Shown here piece by piece: positions 8,311-17,406 of a stretch of 64,000 nt of DNA (the stretch's first letter is position 1; every line of letters begins with the position of its first letter). This DNA is from Bacillota bacterium (lineage in GTDB: Bacteria > Bacillota > Clostridia > Christensenellales > JAEXRW01). The stretch spans positions 186,001 through 250,000 of the forward strand of contig JAEXRW010000010.1 in NCBI GenBank assembly GCA_023454175.1, written 5' to 3'. The notes beneath the pieces are model-generated. The model saw only the letters and a list, made by a program, of their open reading frames with translations. It was not told where the DNA came from and did not search any database. Position numbers and translations under genes: made by a program.

Positions 8311-8473
8311 AGGAAACGCTGCTTGATTCGTACGGCGTCTTTGCGGTTTATTTGCCGCCTGCCTTTGTCGCTAAAACCTCGAAATAGCGGTGCTATTCCT
8401 TCGGTTTTGCTCCTCGGCAGCTCGCCAAATCTCCTCGCAAATCCTGCCGCCCTCATCCAACCAGCGCTTCCTT
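8310..8473. repeat. 164-bp dispersed element, copy B, with terminal inverted repeats
   Basis: The ends AAGGAAACGCTG (8310-8321) and CAGCGCTTCCTT (8462-8473) are inverted repeats with one mismatch. The interior aligns with copy A at 6384-6546. The central hairpin reads AAAACC..AATAGC with GCTATT..GGTTTT. Against copy A one A-T pair has become C-G on both arms, a compensatory change. Confidence 0.8.
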
Positions 8474-8516
8474 ATAGGTCGACTGGGTCCACACATCGTA
8501 TCCTTGAATAACCGCT

Positions 8517-8541
8517 AAGCCGACGCGAAGTCGGCTTTTTT
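8517..8541 (+). terminator. Rho-independent terminator
   Basis: An 8-bp stem (8517-8524 with 8530-8537), GCGAA loop and T tail. It probably ends the hydrolase transcript after the repeat element. Confidence 0.85.
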
Positions 8542-8727
8542 GCAAAATGGAAACGGATGCTGTAAGATAATACGGAGATTTAAAGAGATGGGGAATCAAA
8601 CCGATCTTGACAAGCGTTTGGTTGCCACCAGCGGTCCTGCTTCCATATTTCCAGCTTTACGGAACAAAGGAAGGCCGCAGAACGTCAAGACAAGTACGAA
8701 TGAAACAGAACCAAGGGGGTTTTTGCC

Positions 8728-10200
8728 ATGGATGATTATTTACGGGGCAGGGAAGTGAGCCCGAAAGGAAAGTGGACATACAGTGGGAAGAAGATCGCGC
8801 TGAGCCTGCTCGCGGTCGCGATCGCGGTGGGCATCGGCTTGGGCGGGCGGTTTGCGTACAACATACTGGTGCCAAGCTCGGCCTTTGCGGGACCCGCACC
8901 CACGATGACGGAAGTGCCCATGGAGACCCCTACGGACGAATATTCCAGCACAGCCTCGGAAGCGCCGAGCCTATCCCCATCCCCCACGCCCACGCCCACA
9001 CCCGACCCCTATGCGGAGGCACTGCAGGCGGCGGACGGTACATTTACCCAGCAGCGGACGAACATCATCCTCATCGGCATCGACCGCAGCCCGGACAGGG
9101 AGAGCTGGATCCCCGAAAGCAAGACCCGCTCGGACGTGATGTGCATCCTTTCCATCGACTTTGCAAACAGCAAGGTGGACATGATCAACATCCCGCGCGA
9201 CTCGTATCTGCAGATCTACAAGACCACGAGCAAGTGGAAGGCAAACGCGGCGTACATGCGCGGGGGCGGGAAGGATAAAAACGGATTCCTCTACGTGATG
9301 AAGACGGCCGAGACGGCGATGGGGGGCAGCATCCCCATCCCCTATTACTGCGCGGTGGACATGGCGGCGCTGAAGGAGCTGGTGGAAGCCGTGGGCGGGG
9401 TGGACTACAATGTGGACCACCGCATCGTGATGAACGGGCGGGTGCTGGAAAAGGGATTCCAACACTTAAACGGCCAGCAGGTGCTGGACTACTGCCGGGC
9501 GCGCAAGGGCATCGACAACGACCTGGGGCGCATCACGCGGCAGCAGAACATCCTGGTGGAAATATTCAAGCAGATGAAATCCAGCGCAAAGCTGGCGAAT
9601 CTGCCCAAGATCATCCAGGCGATGCAGGGCAAGGTATACACCAACATCTCCTTCGAGCAGATGTGCGCGCTCGCGGTATTTGGCTCCAAGCTGCCCGACG
9701 GCAACATCGGCATGCACCAGCTGCCGGGGGCCTATGCGGACGACACCGCGTACAACGCCAAGTACTACCTGATAGACCAGAAAAAAAAGACGCAGCTGAT
9801 CCGCGAGATCTACGGCACGAACGTGAAGGTGAAGACGGACAAGGAGCACGACCGGATGTATGTGCTGTATGACTGGGCGCAGCTGCAGGGCAGGGCGTAT
9901 GTCACGTATGTGAACAGGGTGGTGGAAAAGGACATGCTGCTCCCACCCGAACAGCAGAAGCTCACGCCCGAGAACCGGGTGATCCTGCAGGACAGGGTGG
10001 CGGAGCTGCAAAACGCGCTGAACAACATGGCGGCGGCGGTGAAGGGCGCGGGGCTGGGGGACAAACGGTACCAGACAGCGGCTAAAAACATCGACGCAGT
10101 GCGGGACGACCTGAAGACCACGGCGGACGGCATCCTGAAACCGCTGGGGATCAAGATCAGCTGGCACGTGCAGTCGGATGGAGACACGGACGACCAATAA
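8728..10200 (+). CDS. LytR-CpsA-Psr (LCP) family cell-wall glycopolymer ligase
   Basis: A 490-residue type II membrane protein: a short basic cytoplasmic N-terminus, one helix (about 23-45), then a Ser/Thr/Pro-rich linker. The LCP domain is recognised by TNIILIGIDRS, KTRSDVMCILSID, MINIPRDSYLQI, LNGQQVLDYCRARKG and GRITRQQNIL. These carry the Arg/Asp residues that bind the polyprenyl-pyrophosphate head group. LCP enzymes transfer wall teichoic acid-like or capsular polymers from lipid carrier to peptidoglycan outside the cell. A C-terminal helical extension of about 70 residues is extra. AAGGGGG precedes the ATG. Repeat-rich sequence follows the stop. Confidence 0.92.
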   Translation: MDDYLRGREVSPKGKWTYSGKKIALSLLAVAIAVGIGLGGRFAYNILVPSSAFAGPAPTMTEVPMETPTDEYSSTASEAPSLSPSPTPTPTPDPYAEALQAADGTFTQQRTNIILIGIDRSPDRESWIPESKTRSDVMCILSIDFANSKVDMINIPRDSYLQIYKTTSKWKANAAYMRGGGKDKNGFLYVMKTAETAMGGSIPIPYYCAVDMAALKELVEAVGGVDYNVDHRIVMNGRVLEKGFQHLNGQQVLDYCRARKGIDNDLGRITRQQNILVEIFKQMKSSAKLANLPKIIQAMQGKVYTNISFEQMCALAVFGSKLPDGNIGMHQLPGAYADDTAYNAKYYLIDQKKKTQLIREIYGTNVKVKTDKEHDRMYVLYDWAQLQGRAYVTYVNRVVEKDMLLPPEQQKLTPENRVILQDRVAELQNALNNMAAAVKGAGLGDKRYQTAAKNIDAVRDDLKTTADGILKPLGIKISWHVQSDGDTDDQ

Positions 10201-10376
10201 AAAGTTGAGAGTTGAAAGTGGAGAGTTGAGAGTTAGCCCTGCGAGCGTAAATGTATAATTTATAATGTATAATGTATAATTCATGTATGCCCTGCGGGCA
10301 TGATCAAATACCCTGCGGGGATATCCTGCAGGAGTGAAGTTATAGGGGGCAGCTCCCCTAACAGGGGCGCCATGCG
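10201..10376. repeat. Modular intergenic repeat cluster
   Basis: Starts right after the LCP stop codon. In order: AGTTGAGAGTTGAAAG units, TATAATTTATAATG units, a CCCTGCGGGC palindrome followed by ATGATCAAATA, CCCTGCGGGG copies, and a CTCCCCTAACAGGGG hairpin ending GCCATGCG. The same modules recur, in part, at the other repeat sites of the window. Confidence 0.7.
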
Positions 10377-10409
10377 TATTGCGCCGTTGTGCGAGAAATG
10401 ATACATTTT

Positions 10410-10444
10410 AGACAAAAGCACGCTTTGGTAGCGTGCTTTTGTCT
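10410..10444. terminator. Strong bidirectional hairpin terminator
   Basis: A perfect 15-bp stem (10410-10424 with 10430-10444) with a 5-base loop and T runs inside both arms. It overlaps the stop codon of the minus-strand GNAT and can end transcripts from either side. Confidence 0.8.
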
Positions 10445-10967
10445 ATTCGGCGCCTTTTTCCAGGGCAAAAACATAGTGGGGGATGGCGCCTTCGGCAGTA
10501 TGCTTGAGGAACCGGCTTTCAAGGTGCATCCCGACACGCCTGGCGACATTCTGCGAGGGGATATTGGTATCCCGTATGATGCTGACGACCCTTTCTTGTT
10601 TCAGCACATGGAACGCGTAGTCCCGGCAGGCCGTGGCGGCCTCGGCGGCGTAGCCCTGATGCCAGTACTTCCGCTTGAGCAGGTAACCGATCTCCAGTTC
10701 CTCCTTCCCTTCCACGTCCTGCATGGTGAGGCCAACCTGGCCTATGAAGGCGCCGGATGCCTTATCGATCACAGCCCAGAGGCCAAAGCCATACCGCCCG
10801 TAGCGCATAAACTGCTTTTCCAGCCAGGCTCTTGCCTCTTCATCGGAGAAGGCGTGGCCGTATGCGTACATCGTTTCCCCGTCCTGCAGGATCTCGCACA
10901 GGTCGGCATAATCGTCCTGCACCAGCTCTCGCAGATAAGTCCTTTGCGTCTCAAGTATCTTTTTCAC
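10443..10967 (-). CDS. GNAT acetyltransferase, RimJ/RimL type
   Basis: A 174-residue acetyltransferase resembling enzymes that acetylate protein N-termini or antibiotics. It opens KKILETQRTYLREL as in RimJ/RimL proteins. LEIGYLLKRKYWHQGYAAEAA is the acetyl-CoA binding region, and NIPSQNVARRVGM is the conserved helix near the end. The start is a GTG at 10967 that overlaps the stop of the upstream gene (GTGA), which indicates coupling; GGAGGG lies four bases before it. Confidence 0.85.
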   Translation of the reverse strand: MKKILETQRTYLRELVQDDYADLCEILQDGETMYAYGHAFSDEEARAWLEKQFMRYGRYGFGLWAVIDKASGAFIGQVGLTMQDVEGKEELEIGYLLKRKYWHQGYAAEAATACRDYAFHVLKQERVVSIIRDTNIPSQNVARRVGMHLESRFLKHTAEGAIPHYVFALEKGAE

Positions 10968-11743
10968 TTTCCCTCCGCCATCCTGAATATGAATGTTTGG
11001 CGGGCCTTGCCGCAAACTGCATCGAGGGTATTGACCTTTTTCAGTACTTCCGGATCAGTCAGAAAGTATGAGTTCTGCAGAAAATAATCAGGATCCCAGA
11101 TGAATTTTATCCTCCGGTCAAAAATCAAAGGCTTTACAGGCTGATAATTAAGTACGACTTGCAAGGTATCTGGTGATCTACAGGCAGATATCAAAAACGA
11201 TGGCACAGCGCCCGACAACTGCACCCTGCCTGGCTCCAGATGAACATCATCCGGATACGCCATCATCCTGACAGAAAACTGGCATCCGCGGCCCGCTGCA
11301 TCATCCATGAGGGAACGCAGGTAAAGCGCGGACCAACTATTCATCAGCATGAATGCCACGCCTGCCAGTGTGATGGACATTACGATGATATTGCCGACCC
11401 GCTTTTTCTGCACTACCTTCAATACAGTCGGGATGTATTCGTCGGAGATCTTTTCAAAACGGATGAAGACATATCGAAGTGAGAGCAATAGAAAAAGGAG
11501 CAAATAGAATGCAAGAAGCAAATCAAATATGTAATTCCAATTGTAACCAAAGGCAAAGAATATGACCGCAATAAAGGGAGTGAAACTGGATGCAATGAAC
11601 CAACCACGCCATACTGCCTTTTTCTTTCGAACCTCCCTGTAAAAATGCACTTTGCCATACCTATCGGATCTAATGGGCCTGTCCAGGTCCTCCCAAAGCC
11701 GGAACTGGCTGATGAAAAAAGACCAAAATCCGGGTTTATCCAT
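10964..11743 (-). CDS. Uncharacterised membrane protein, three predicted helices
   Basis: A 259-residue protein with no family recognised. Hydrophobic segments lie near residues 47-64, 71-93 and 120-140. The C-terminal 110 residues look soluble and probably extracytoplasmic. The ATG follows AGGGGG. It overlaps the downstream GNAT by 4 bases, so the two are one operon on the minus strand. Function cannot be inferred. Confidence 0.7.
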   Translation of the reverse strand: MDKPGFWSFFISQFRLWEDLDRPIRSDRYGKVHFYREVRKKKAVWRGWFIASSFTPFIAVIFFAFGYNWNYIFDLLLAFYLLLFLLLSLRYVFIRFEKISDEYIPTVLKVVQKKRVGNIIVMSITLAGVAFMLMNSWSALYLRSLMDDAAGRGCQFSVRMMAYPDDVHLEPGRVQLSGAVPSFLISACRSPDTLQVVLNYQPVKPLIFDRRIKFIWDPDYFLQNSYFLTDPEVLKKVNTLDAVCGKARQTFIFRMAEGK

Positions 11744-11815
11744 TACAAAACCCCCTGCATATCATCCATATACTATAATATCCCAAAGGTAACAGCAAGA
11801 CTATGGGCAGCGCAG

Positions 11816-12280
11816 CTATTTAAACAGCTTTTCGTATTCGATACAGTCGAAACCATCGTGGTGCACCCGGCCGGTCTCGATACAGCCGCGGGAAAGGTAA
11901 AGCTTCTGCGCGGAAACCTGCAGGACGGAGGTATCCAGGCAGAACCCCCGGTACCCCATTTCCCTGGCCCTTTGCTCCAGCGCATCAAACATACGCCCGC
12001 CAAAGCCTTTGCCCTGGTGAACGGGCTTGACACGCATGCGCTTCAGCTCCGCCAGGCCGTCCAGGCCTTTTTTGAATGCGCCCATGGCAACGATGGCGCC
12101 GTCCAACTCCCCAACGAGGAAGGCGCCGGGGCTATCTACATATACACCCTCAATATCCAGCAGGTCCTGCTCATGGAGGTTGGGGCCGCGGTAAACGCCT
12201 GCGTGGACCATGGCCTCCACATGGAGCGCCACGACAGCCTGCCGGTCGCGCGGTTCATAATCCCGTATGTCCAATACCAT
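11816..12280 (-). CDS. GNAT family N-acetyltransferase
   Basis: A 154-residue acetyltransferase. ELKRMRVKPVHQGKGFGGRMFDAL is motif A with the acetyl-CoA loop, and QVSAQKLYLSRGCIETGR is the C-terminal segment. It is close to the tryptic-length 'YwnH/PhnO-like' GNATs by size only. The ATG at 12280 is just two bases after GGAG; the in-frame TTG at 12274 has better spacing and may be the true start. A long opposite-strand reading over this gene is a shadow. Confidence 0.8.
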   Translation of the reverse strand: MVLDIRDYEPRDRQAVVALHVEAMVHAGVYRGPNLHEQDLLDIEGVYVDSPGAFLVGELDGAIVAMGAFKKGLDGLAELKRMRVKPVHQGKGFGGRMFDALEQRAREMGYRGFCLDTSVLQVSAQKLYLSRGCIETGRVHHDGFDCIEYEKLFK

Positions 12281-12531
12281 TACTCCATAAAAAAAGTATC
12301 ATCATTATTAAAGCACAGGCAGCGGAAAATGTATAATGCATCATTTATGATGAAACATGCTTTTTGCAAAACAAACCGAATGCCCGCGTGGTGGCAGAGA
12401 ATAGCATGCCATTCCAGAAATATATACAACCATCCAGCTATCTATAAATATTCCTTGATAATGGGTGAAGTTGGTAATAAAATGGATACGACACATTTCG
12501 ATAGTATCCTACTTCTTTTGTGAGGTGGCAT

Positions 12532-13311
12532 ATGGACGGTGTTAGTGCATTTTTTCTTGTCCTTGGAATATTATGTATAGCCGGAGTCATCATATCCGTG
12601 GCGGTCATATCGTCCAAAAAGAAAAAATCCTACCTGGCTGCAGACACGGTCCATGCCCAAAACATGAGCTATTTGCAGCAGATCGGCTTCAAGATCGAGA
12701 AAGAGTACAGCCGCAAGGAATTGACCTTCCACCTCTATTTTGACTATACCAGGAAGCTCGGTGCGGTGGAATATTATTATACGTACACGGACACCTCCTC
12801 GCAAAAGAAGAAATGTGAACCCATCACCGTCTTTCCGCTGGACAAGATCATTCAGTGTCAGCTCATCCAGGACGGAACGACCGTGCATACAAATGCTGTG
12901 GCGCCCGCAATGATCGGCGCAGCCTTCCTGGGGCTGGGCGGCGCTATAGCCGGGGCCACGGCGATGTCCAACGACGCCGTTGTGGGCGTGCTGGCGGTGC
13001 GGCTGCTCATCGAAGACATGAAGATGCCTTCGGTGATGATCAGCGTGCTGAGGACCTCGACCAACAAGGCATCACAGGAGTACCAGAACCTCTTTTTCCT
13101 GGCGCAGGAGGTATACGGCATATTTGAGGGCATCGTACGGGTGAACGAACAGGCAAGGCGCCAGGCCCAGGCACAGGCGACAACCGCGGGTGCGGGCACA
13201 TCGGACGTGATGGACCAACTGAGCAAGCTGGCCGACCTGAAAGCCAAAGGCGTATTGACGGACCAGGAATTCGAAGCAAAGAAAGCCATGCTGCTGGCAA
13301 AGATCAAATAG
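12532..13311 (+). CDS. Membrane-anchored protein with C-terminal SHOCT domain
   Basis: A 259-residue protein. An N-terminal helix (about 6-26) is followed by a KKKK stop-transfer. The middle part is a globular region with a Gly/Ala-rich hydrophobic hairpin (GAAFLGLGGAIAGATAM). The last 30 residues, LSKLADLKAKGVLTDQEFEAKKAMLL, are a clear SHOCT motif, a short oligomerisation module often found at the end of membrane or regulatory proteins. Role unknown. GAGGTGG precedes ATG 12532; the in-frame TTG at 12520 is less likely. Confidence 0.75.
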   Translation: MDGVSAFFLVLGILCIAGVIISVAVISSKKKKSYLAADTVHAQNMSYLQQIGFKIEKEYSRKELTFHLYFDYTRKLGAVEYYYTYTDTSSQKKKCEPITVFPLDKIIQCQLIQDGTTVHTNAVAPAMIGAAFLGLGGAIAGATAMSNDAVVGVLAVRLLIEDMKMPSVMISVLRTSTNKASQEYQNLFFLAQEVYGIFEGIVRVNEQARRQAQAQATTAGAGTSDVMDQLSKLADLKAKGVLTDQEFEAKKAMLLAKIK

Positions 13312-13404
13312 TAAGCTGCATTCAAATAATGATCCACTAAGATATCCTGCAGGCAGTTCAAAGTAAGACCCGAACCAAGGAAGTCCATTCATAGCTGAAC
13401 ATAA

Positions 13405-13431
13405 AAAGGGCGCCGATGAACGACGCCCTTT
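13405..13431 (-). terminator. Terminator of the MATE gene
   Basis: An 8-bp stem (13424-13431 with 13405-13412) followed on the minus strand by TTTTAT. It lies 11 bases past the MATE stop codon. Confidence 0.75.
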
Positions 13432-13441
13432 ACTATCGCAT

Positions 13442-14869
13442 TCAACCTTCGGGTTCGGGAGCCGGGCGGGACGGAATCGCCGGTTCTGCCAAGGCGATCT
13501 TGTGGACGACGCCCTTGGTATTCCAGCGGCCGGTCATGTACCAGGCAAACACCATAATGAGGCCGAGCCCCCAGCCCACGGGCTGGGACCACCAGATGGA
13601 GCCCGGCCCGAGCGCGGACGCCATGAGGTAGGCGGCCACGGTACGGCCGCCTACGGCGACGATGGTGCTGACGAGGGGCATGACCACATCCCCGCAGCCG
13701 CGCAGCGTACTGGTGTAGATGAAACTCACACCGATGATGATATAGAAGTAGGACAGCACCCGGATGTACTGGTCCCCGATGATGATGACATTGGGATTGC
13801 TGCCGGGATCCACAAAAGCGGCGATGATCTGCGGGCCGAAAAACTGGATAATGCCTGTAACCAGCACGCAGATGACGGCCGAGATAGCGATGGAGACCCA
13901 GACGCCTTTTTTTACCCGGTCCAGCTTGCCCGCGCCCATATTCTGACCGGCGAACATCTGCACCGCCATGCCGATGCTCATGATGAAGGTGATGGCGATC
14001 TGGTCCAGCCTGCCGCCCGCGGTGCAGGCCGCGATGGTGTCGGCGCCGAAGCCATTGATGAGGCCCTGCAGCACCACGAAGCTGGCGGACACCACGAATT
14101 GCTGCACGCCGGTGGCCAGGCCGAGCTTGATGCTGACGGCAAATATCTTGCGGTCAAACTTCATATCCTTCCAGCGGAAACGGAGGAACTCTATCTTTTT
14201 GAACACATAAACGACGGTGATCACCGCGGAGACCGTCTGCGCGATCACTGTGGCCCAGGCCGAACCCGCCACACCCCATTTGAACACGCCGGTAAAGAGC
14301 AGCACGAGGCCGATATTCAGCACGCAGGAGATCATGAGGAAGTAATTGGGCGTCTTCGAATCGCCCAGCCCGCGCAGTATGCCGCCGAAGGTATTGAAGG
14401 CAAACAGGCCGATCATACCGCCGAAGATGATGATGAGGAACGTGTAGGCATAGTCATATACCTCGGGCGGGGTCTGCAAAAGCCTGAGCAGCGGCCCGGT
14501 GAGGAAAACACCCGCCGCCGTGATGATCAGCGTACCCACGAACAGGTAGATGATGGTGGTGGATATGGCTGTACGCAGCTCATCCAGCTTCTTTGCCCCG
14601 AAGAGCTGGGAGATGACGGTGGACGAGCCGATCGTGATGCCGATGATAAACGAGATCATCAGGAAGATCAACTGCCCGGCAATGCCTACGGCAGCAAGGC
14701 CGTCCCTGCCTACATACTGGCCGACCGCCACGGCGTCGACCATGAAATTTACCTGCTGAAAGATATTGCCGAGAAAAAGGGGCAGGGAGAAAAACAGTAT
14801 CTTTTTCAAGACACTACCCGAGGTCATGTCCCCCAGCTTGTGCGCTGCGGCCATTTTGGCGGTATCCAC
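13442..14869 (-). CDS. MATE family multidrug/Na+ antiporter
   Basis: A 475-residue, twelve-helix transporter, the usual length. The N-terminal half shows ILFFSLPLFLGNIFQQ, VDAVAVGQYVG and IGSSTVISQLFGAKK. The second half repeats the fold with QQFVVSASFVVLQGLINGFG and GMAVQMFAGQNMGAGK. MATE proteins of this NorM/DinF-like type export cationic drugs or metabolites in exchange for Na+ or H+. The substrate cannot be told. The start is a GTG, seven bases after GGAGGG. It stands alone, with its own terminator. Confidence 0.92.
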   Translation of the reverse strand: MDTAKMAAAHKLGDMTSGSVLKKILFFSLPLFLGNIFQQVNFMVDAVAVGQYVGRDGLAAVGIAGQLIFLMISFIIGITIGSSTVISQLFGAKKLDELRTAISTTIIYLFVGTLIITAAGVFLTGPLLRLLQTPPEVYDYAYTFLIIIFGGMIGLFAFNTFGGILRGLGDSKTPNYFLMISCVLNIGLVLLFTGVFKWGVAGSAWATVIAQTVSAVITVVYVFKKIEFLRFRWKDMKFDRKIFAVSIKLGLATGVQQFVVSASFVVLQGLINGFGADTIAACTAGGRLDQIAITFIMSIGMAVQMFAGQNMGAGKLDRVKKGVWVSIAISAVICVLVTGIIQFFGPQIIAAFVDPGSNPNVIIIGDQYIRVLSYFYIIIGVSFIYTSTLRGCGDVVMPLVSTIVAVGGRTVAAYLMASALGPGSIWWSQPVGWGLGLIMVFAWYMTGRWNTKGVVHKIALAEPAIPSRPAPEPEG

Positions 14870-15312
14870 TTTGAATCCCTCCGAAATCTTTATAAAAAAT
14901 TATATCAATGCCTTGCGGCATCCTGATCGCTTCAAACGCCATGAAAGGCGGTATTAGATATATTTATCACTTCAACTCAAATATGTCAATGCTTTTTTTC
15001 AAACCAACCGGATCGTGACGCAAAATACGGGGAAAGCGTTCTGCATCATGACGTGATAGTAACATATCCATCGCAGGACCGTAAGAACCATTCCGATATG
15101 AAATGCACCGCACCATGCCATTCAAACAGCATATGCACTGAACATGCGAGATGTGCGAATCCCCTCAGCCGGCATGCGGCCCATCTGCGGTTCATTGAGG
15201 TCGCTTTGCGGCTGCATTGTGAATCCATTCCCCTTCGAATGGATTCACATTTACCCTTCAGGAAAGGGGGCTTATGGACGTTACGCCAAGTATGAGCGTT
15301 TATACATGCCCG
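14870..15312. other. Gene-free interval with a long perfect hairpin
   Basis: No supported gene. It contains a perfect 12-bp inverted repeat (15219-15230 with 15237-15248, loop CCCTTC). It also has a partial CCCTCAGCC..GCATGCGGCCC module resembling the dispersed intergenic repeat family. Confidence 0.5.
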
Positions 15313-15825
15313 TCAAACCTGCCTGATCACGGGCGTCCATAATTCACAGGCGTGGTCCATATTCGCAGCGGATACATCGGCGCCAGATCCCATCCCGCAT
15401 GGATAATACTCAAAGTATAAACCATGATTTGAATCCGGGGTATAACCGACGGCGGGCAGGGCCTTTTCAAAAAACGCCGTCCAGGCGTCAAACGCGGATA
15501 CGGAGGGGGGCACAGTCGCCACGGCATATTCCGCCGCGGGGATACAGACGCATTGCGCACCGGACGGCGCTTTCCCCGCGTCTGCTGCTTCTACGCCGAT
15601 GAGATAACGGTAGCGGTGGTCCTGCGTGTACCACATCAGGCCGTAAACAGCATCCCTGAAGCCGAGCGCCTCAAAGAGCACACCCTTTTGCGCATCGAAA
15701 TCCCGCCGCAGCAGCGATAGATCCTCCCTGCAGGTATCCAGGCATGTTTCCACGGAATACCCGCAGACATGGAAACCATCCCGATGTTCAAACTTCAGGT
15801 TTAATCCATCATCCATGGCGCGCAC
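15313..15825 (-). CDS. GyrI-like/AraC-type effector-binding domain protein
   Basis: A 170-residue protein that resembles the small-molecule binding domain at the C-terminus of AraC/MerR regulators (GyrI-like fold). It has no DNA-binding part. The supporting segments are RYRYLIGVEA, the IPAAEYAVATVP strand, the AWTAFFEKALPAVGY helix and the final ACELWTPVI. Stand-alone members bind hydrophobic or cationic ligands, and some act as antitoxins or effector sensors. Its role here is unknown. The start is probably the GTG at 15825, six bases after AAGGAG; ATG 15816 is an alternative. Confidence 0.7.
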   Translation of the reverse strand: MRAMDDGLNLKFEHRDGFHVCGYSVETCLDTCREDLSLLRRDFDAQKGVLFEALGFRDAVYGLMWYTQDHRYRYLIGVEAADAGKAPSGAQCVCIPAAEYAVATVPPSVSAFDAWTAFFEKALPAVGYTPDSNHGLYFEYYPCGMGSGADVSAANMDHACELWTPVIRQV

Positions 15826-15980
15826 ACTCCACTCCTTACAGTTCCTGTCCCATCATACCATGGTGAATATGACAACGGCGTGTCCTATTCCTGCGCCGCT
15901 TTGCACGGACAGCATGCATTTGGTATAATGCATGATACTACACAACTTCAAATACCTAAACCGATTCATGGAGGTATGGC

Positions 15981-16628
15981 GTGAAGAGAGCGGCGGCATT
16001 TGATTTTGACGGGACGATCTTTGAAACGATGCGCATCGAGATGGACGCGTTCAACACCGCGCTGTCGGCGATGGGGCAACCGGTGCTGGACGAGCCGGGG
16101 GTGGCGTATTTCATCGGGATGAAGATGCCGAAAGTGCTGGCGGAGCTGCTGCCCGGGGGAACGACTGCCCAGCGGCAGGAGCTGGACGAGCGCATCCTGG
16201 CGGCGGAAAAGCAGGCCATCGGCCGCTGCGGGCGGCTGTATGCGGGCGCGGGGGAGATGCTGGCGGCCCTGCATTCCAAGGGCGTGGACATCTATATCTG
16301 CAGCAACGGGGGCCATGAGTACCTGATGCATGCCTGCGCACACTGCGGGATCAACAGCCTTATCGCGCATATCTATCATACGGGGAACTGCGAAGGCAAG
16401 GCGCACGCACTGAAAGAGATCAAATCCAAATACGACGCCGTCACCTTTGCCGGGGACAGGGAAGAGGACATCGCCGCTGCGCGGGAAGCCGGGTGCACAT
16501 CCATCGCCTGCGTGTACGGATACGGCGGGGGGAAGGACTACGGCGCGGAGCACGCCGCGCATGACATTTTTGAATTGCATCAGGCCATCAACAGAGCGTT
16601 GGAATTATCGATAAATAATTTAGGATAA
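15981..16628 (+). CDS. HAD superfamily phosphatase (phosphoglycolate phosphatase-like)
   Basis: A 215-residue haloacid dehalogenase-type hydrolase. Motif I is FDFDGTIFET with the nucleophile Asp, motif II is ICSNGG (Ser/Asn form), motif III is the Lys of GKAHAL, and motif IV is FAGDREEDIAAA. A helical cap lies between motifs I and II. It removes phosphate from a small metabolite; phosphoglycolate or a sugar phosphate is likely but not shown. The start is a GTG, five bases after GGAGGT. No operon partners. Confidence 0.85.
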   Translation: MKRAAAFDFDGTIFETMRIEMDAFNTALSAMGQPVLDEPGVAYFIGMKMPKVLAELLPGGTTAQRQELDERILAAEKQAIGRCGRLYAGAGEMLAALHSKGVDIYICSNGGHEYLMHACAHCGINSLIAHIYHTGNCEGKAHALKEIKSKYDAVTFAGDREEDIAAAREAGCTSIACVYGYGGGKDYGAEHAAHDIFELHQAINRALELSINNLG

Positions 16629-16840
16629 TGTTTAAATTTCGGAATGCCAAAGGGAGGTTTTGGCATCCTTTGGCATGACCGTAACGGCCCCGCGGAGGTA
16701 TAGCAAAAAACACTGTGATAATTAATAAGTACTGTATACATATTATTTATCACAATCCCTTGCCCACCGGCATATGATATAGCGTCAGGATACCCAGCAT
16801 CCAAAACTCAAACCTCGAAGACACGCATGAATATGGTCCA

Positions 16841-16866
16841 GGGACCGCCACCCCTCAGGCGGTCCC
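16841..16866. terminator. Hairpin between convergent genes
   Basis: A 9-bp GC-rich stem (16841-16849 with 16858-16866) between the HAD gene and the minus-strand VOC gene. It is followed by a short T run only on the plus strand. Confidence 0.5.
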
Positions 16867-16882
16867 TTTCCCATCCACCCGC

Positions 16883-17257
16883 TCATTCCCCGGTTTGCAC
16901 AAACTCGGCCACCACGGCCTCATTGCCGTCGGGATCCTTCAGCCGCAACTCGTAAACGCCCCAGTCATACCGTGCCGGAGGGGGAAAGGATATGCCCTTC
17001 TGCTTTAGCTCCGCACAGGTCTGATCCAGATCAGCGCACCGGAAGACAAAAGACACATTGCCCCGGACAGGCGCGCCCCATTTACCGGAATCCCAGATGC
17101 AGATCGTGGGGGCATTCCTATCAAAGCCGAGGTTCACGCCGTCGTATTCTTCATTCAGCGTATACAGGACCGGTATGCCGAGGATACCGTGATAGAAACA
17201 AACCAACTCCCGGGGCTGGACTGAAAACAGGTTTACACAGGAAAACGCATCGATCAC
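16883..17257 (-). CDS. VOC (glyoxalase/bleomycin resistance) family protein
   Basis: A 124-residue single-domain VOC protein with paired beta-alpha-beta-beta-beta units. The first unit starts AFSCVNLFSVQPRELVCFYHGILGIPV, and the second holds NVSFVFRCADLDQTC and YELRLKDPDGNEAVVAEF. The DPDGN turn and final Glu are usual for metal-binding members. These bind a divalent metal and act on varied substrates, or bind drugs. No specific assignment is possible. The GTG at 17257 has the better distance (eight bases) from AAAGGGG; an in-frame GTG at 17266 overlaps it. Confidence 0.8.
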   Translation of the reverse strand: MIDAFSCVNLFSVQPRELVCFYHGILGIPVLYTLNEEYDGVNLGFDRNAPTICIWDSGKWGAPVRGNVSFVFRCADLDQTCAELKQKGISFPPPARYDWGVYELRLKDPDGNEAVVAEFVQTGE

Positions 17258-17406
17258 ACGCGACACCCCTTTGCCGTTGGATAATCATGGTTACATATAA
17301 AGTATAAAAGAAGGAAAAGGATCGGGCAACCACCACCCCAAGGAGGAGTCCATCCAAAAAAAGAAAGGAGCCCCGGCGTGAGGGCTCCCTGCAGTATAAC
17401 CAATAT

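Noticed and set aside
11645..12523. 292-codon open frame on the plus strand
   Set aside because: It is antisense to the GNAT gene at 11816-12280, which has clear acetyl-CoA motifs.
13502..14926. 474-codon open frame on the plus strand
   Set aside because: It is antisense to the MATE gene, very Asp/His/Gly-rich, which is the typical product of reading a GC-rich membrane gene backwards.
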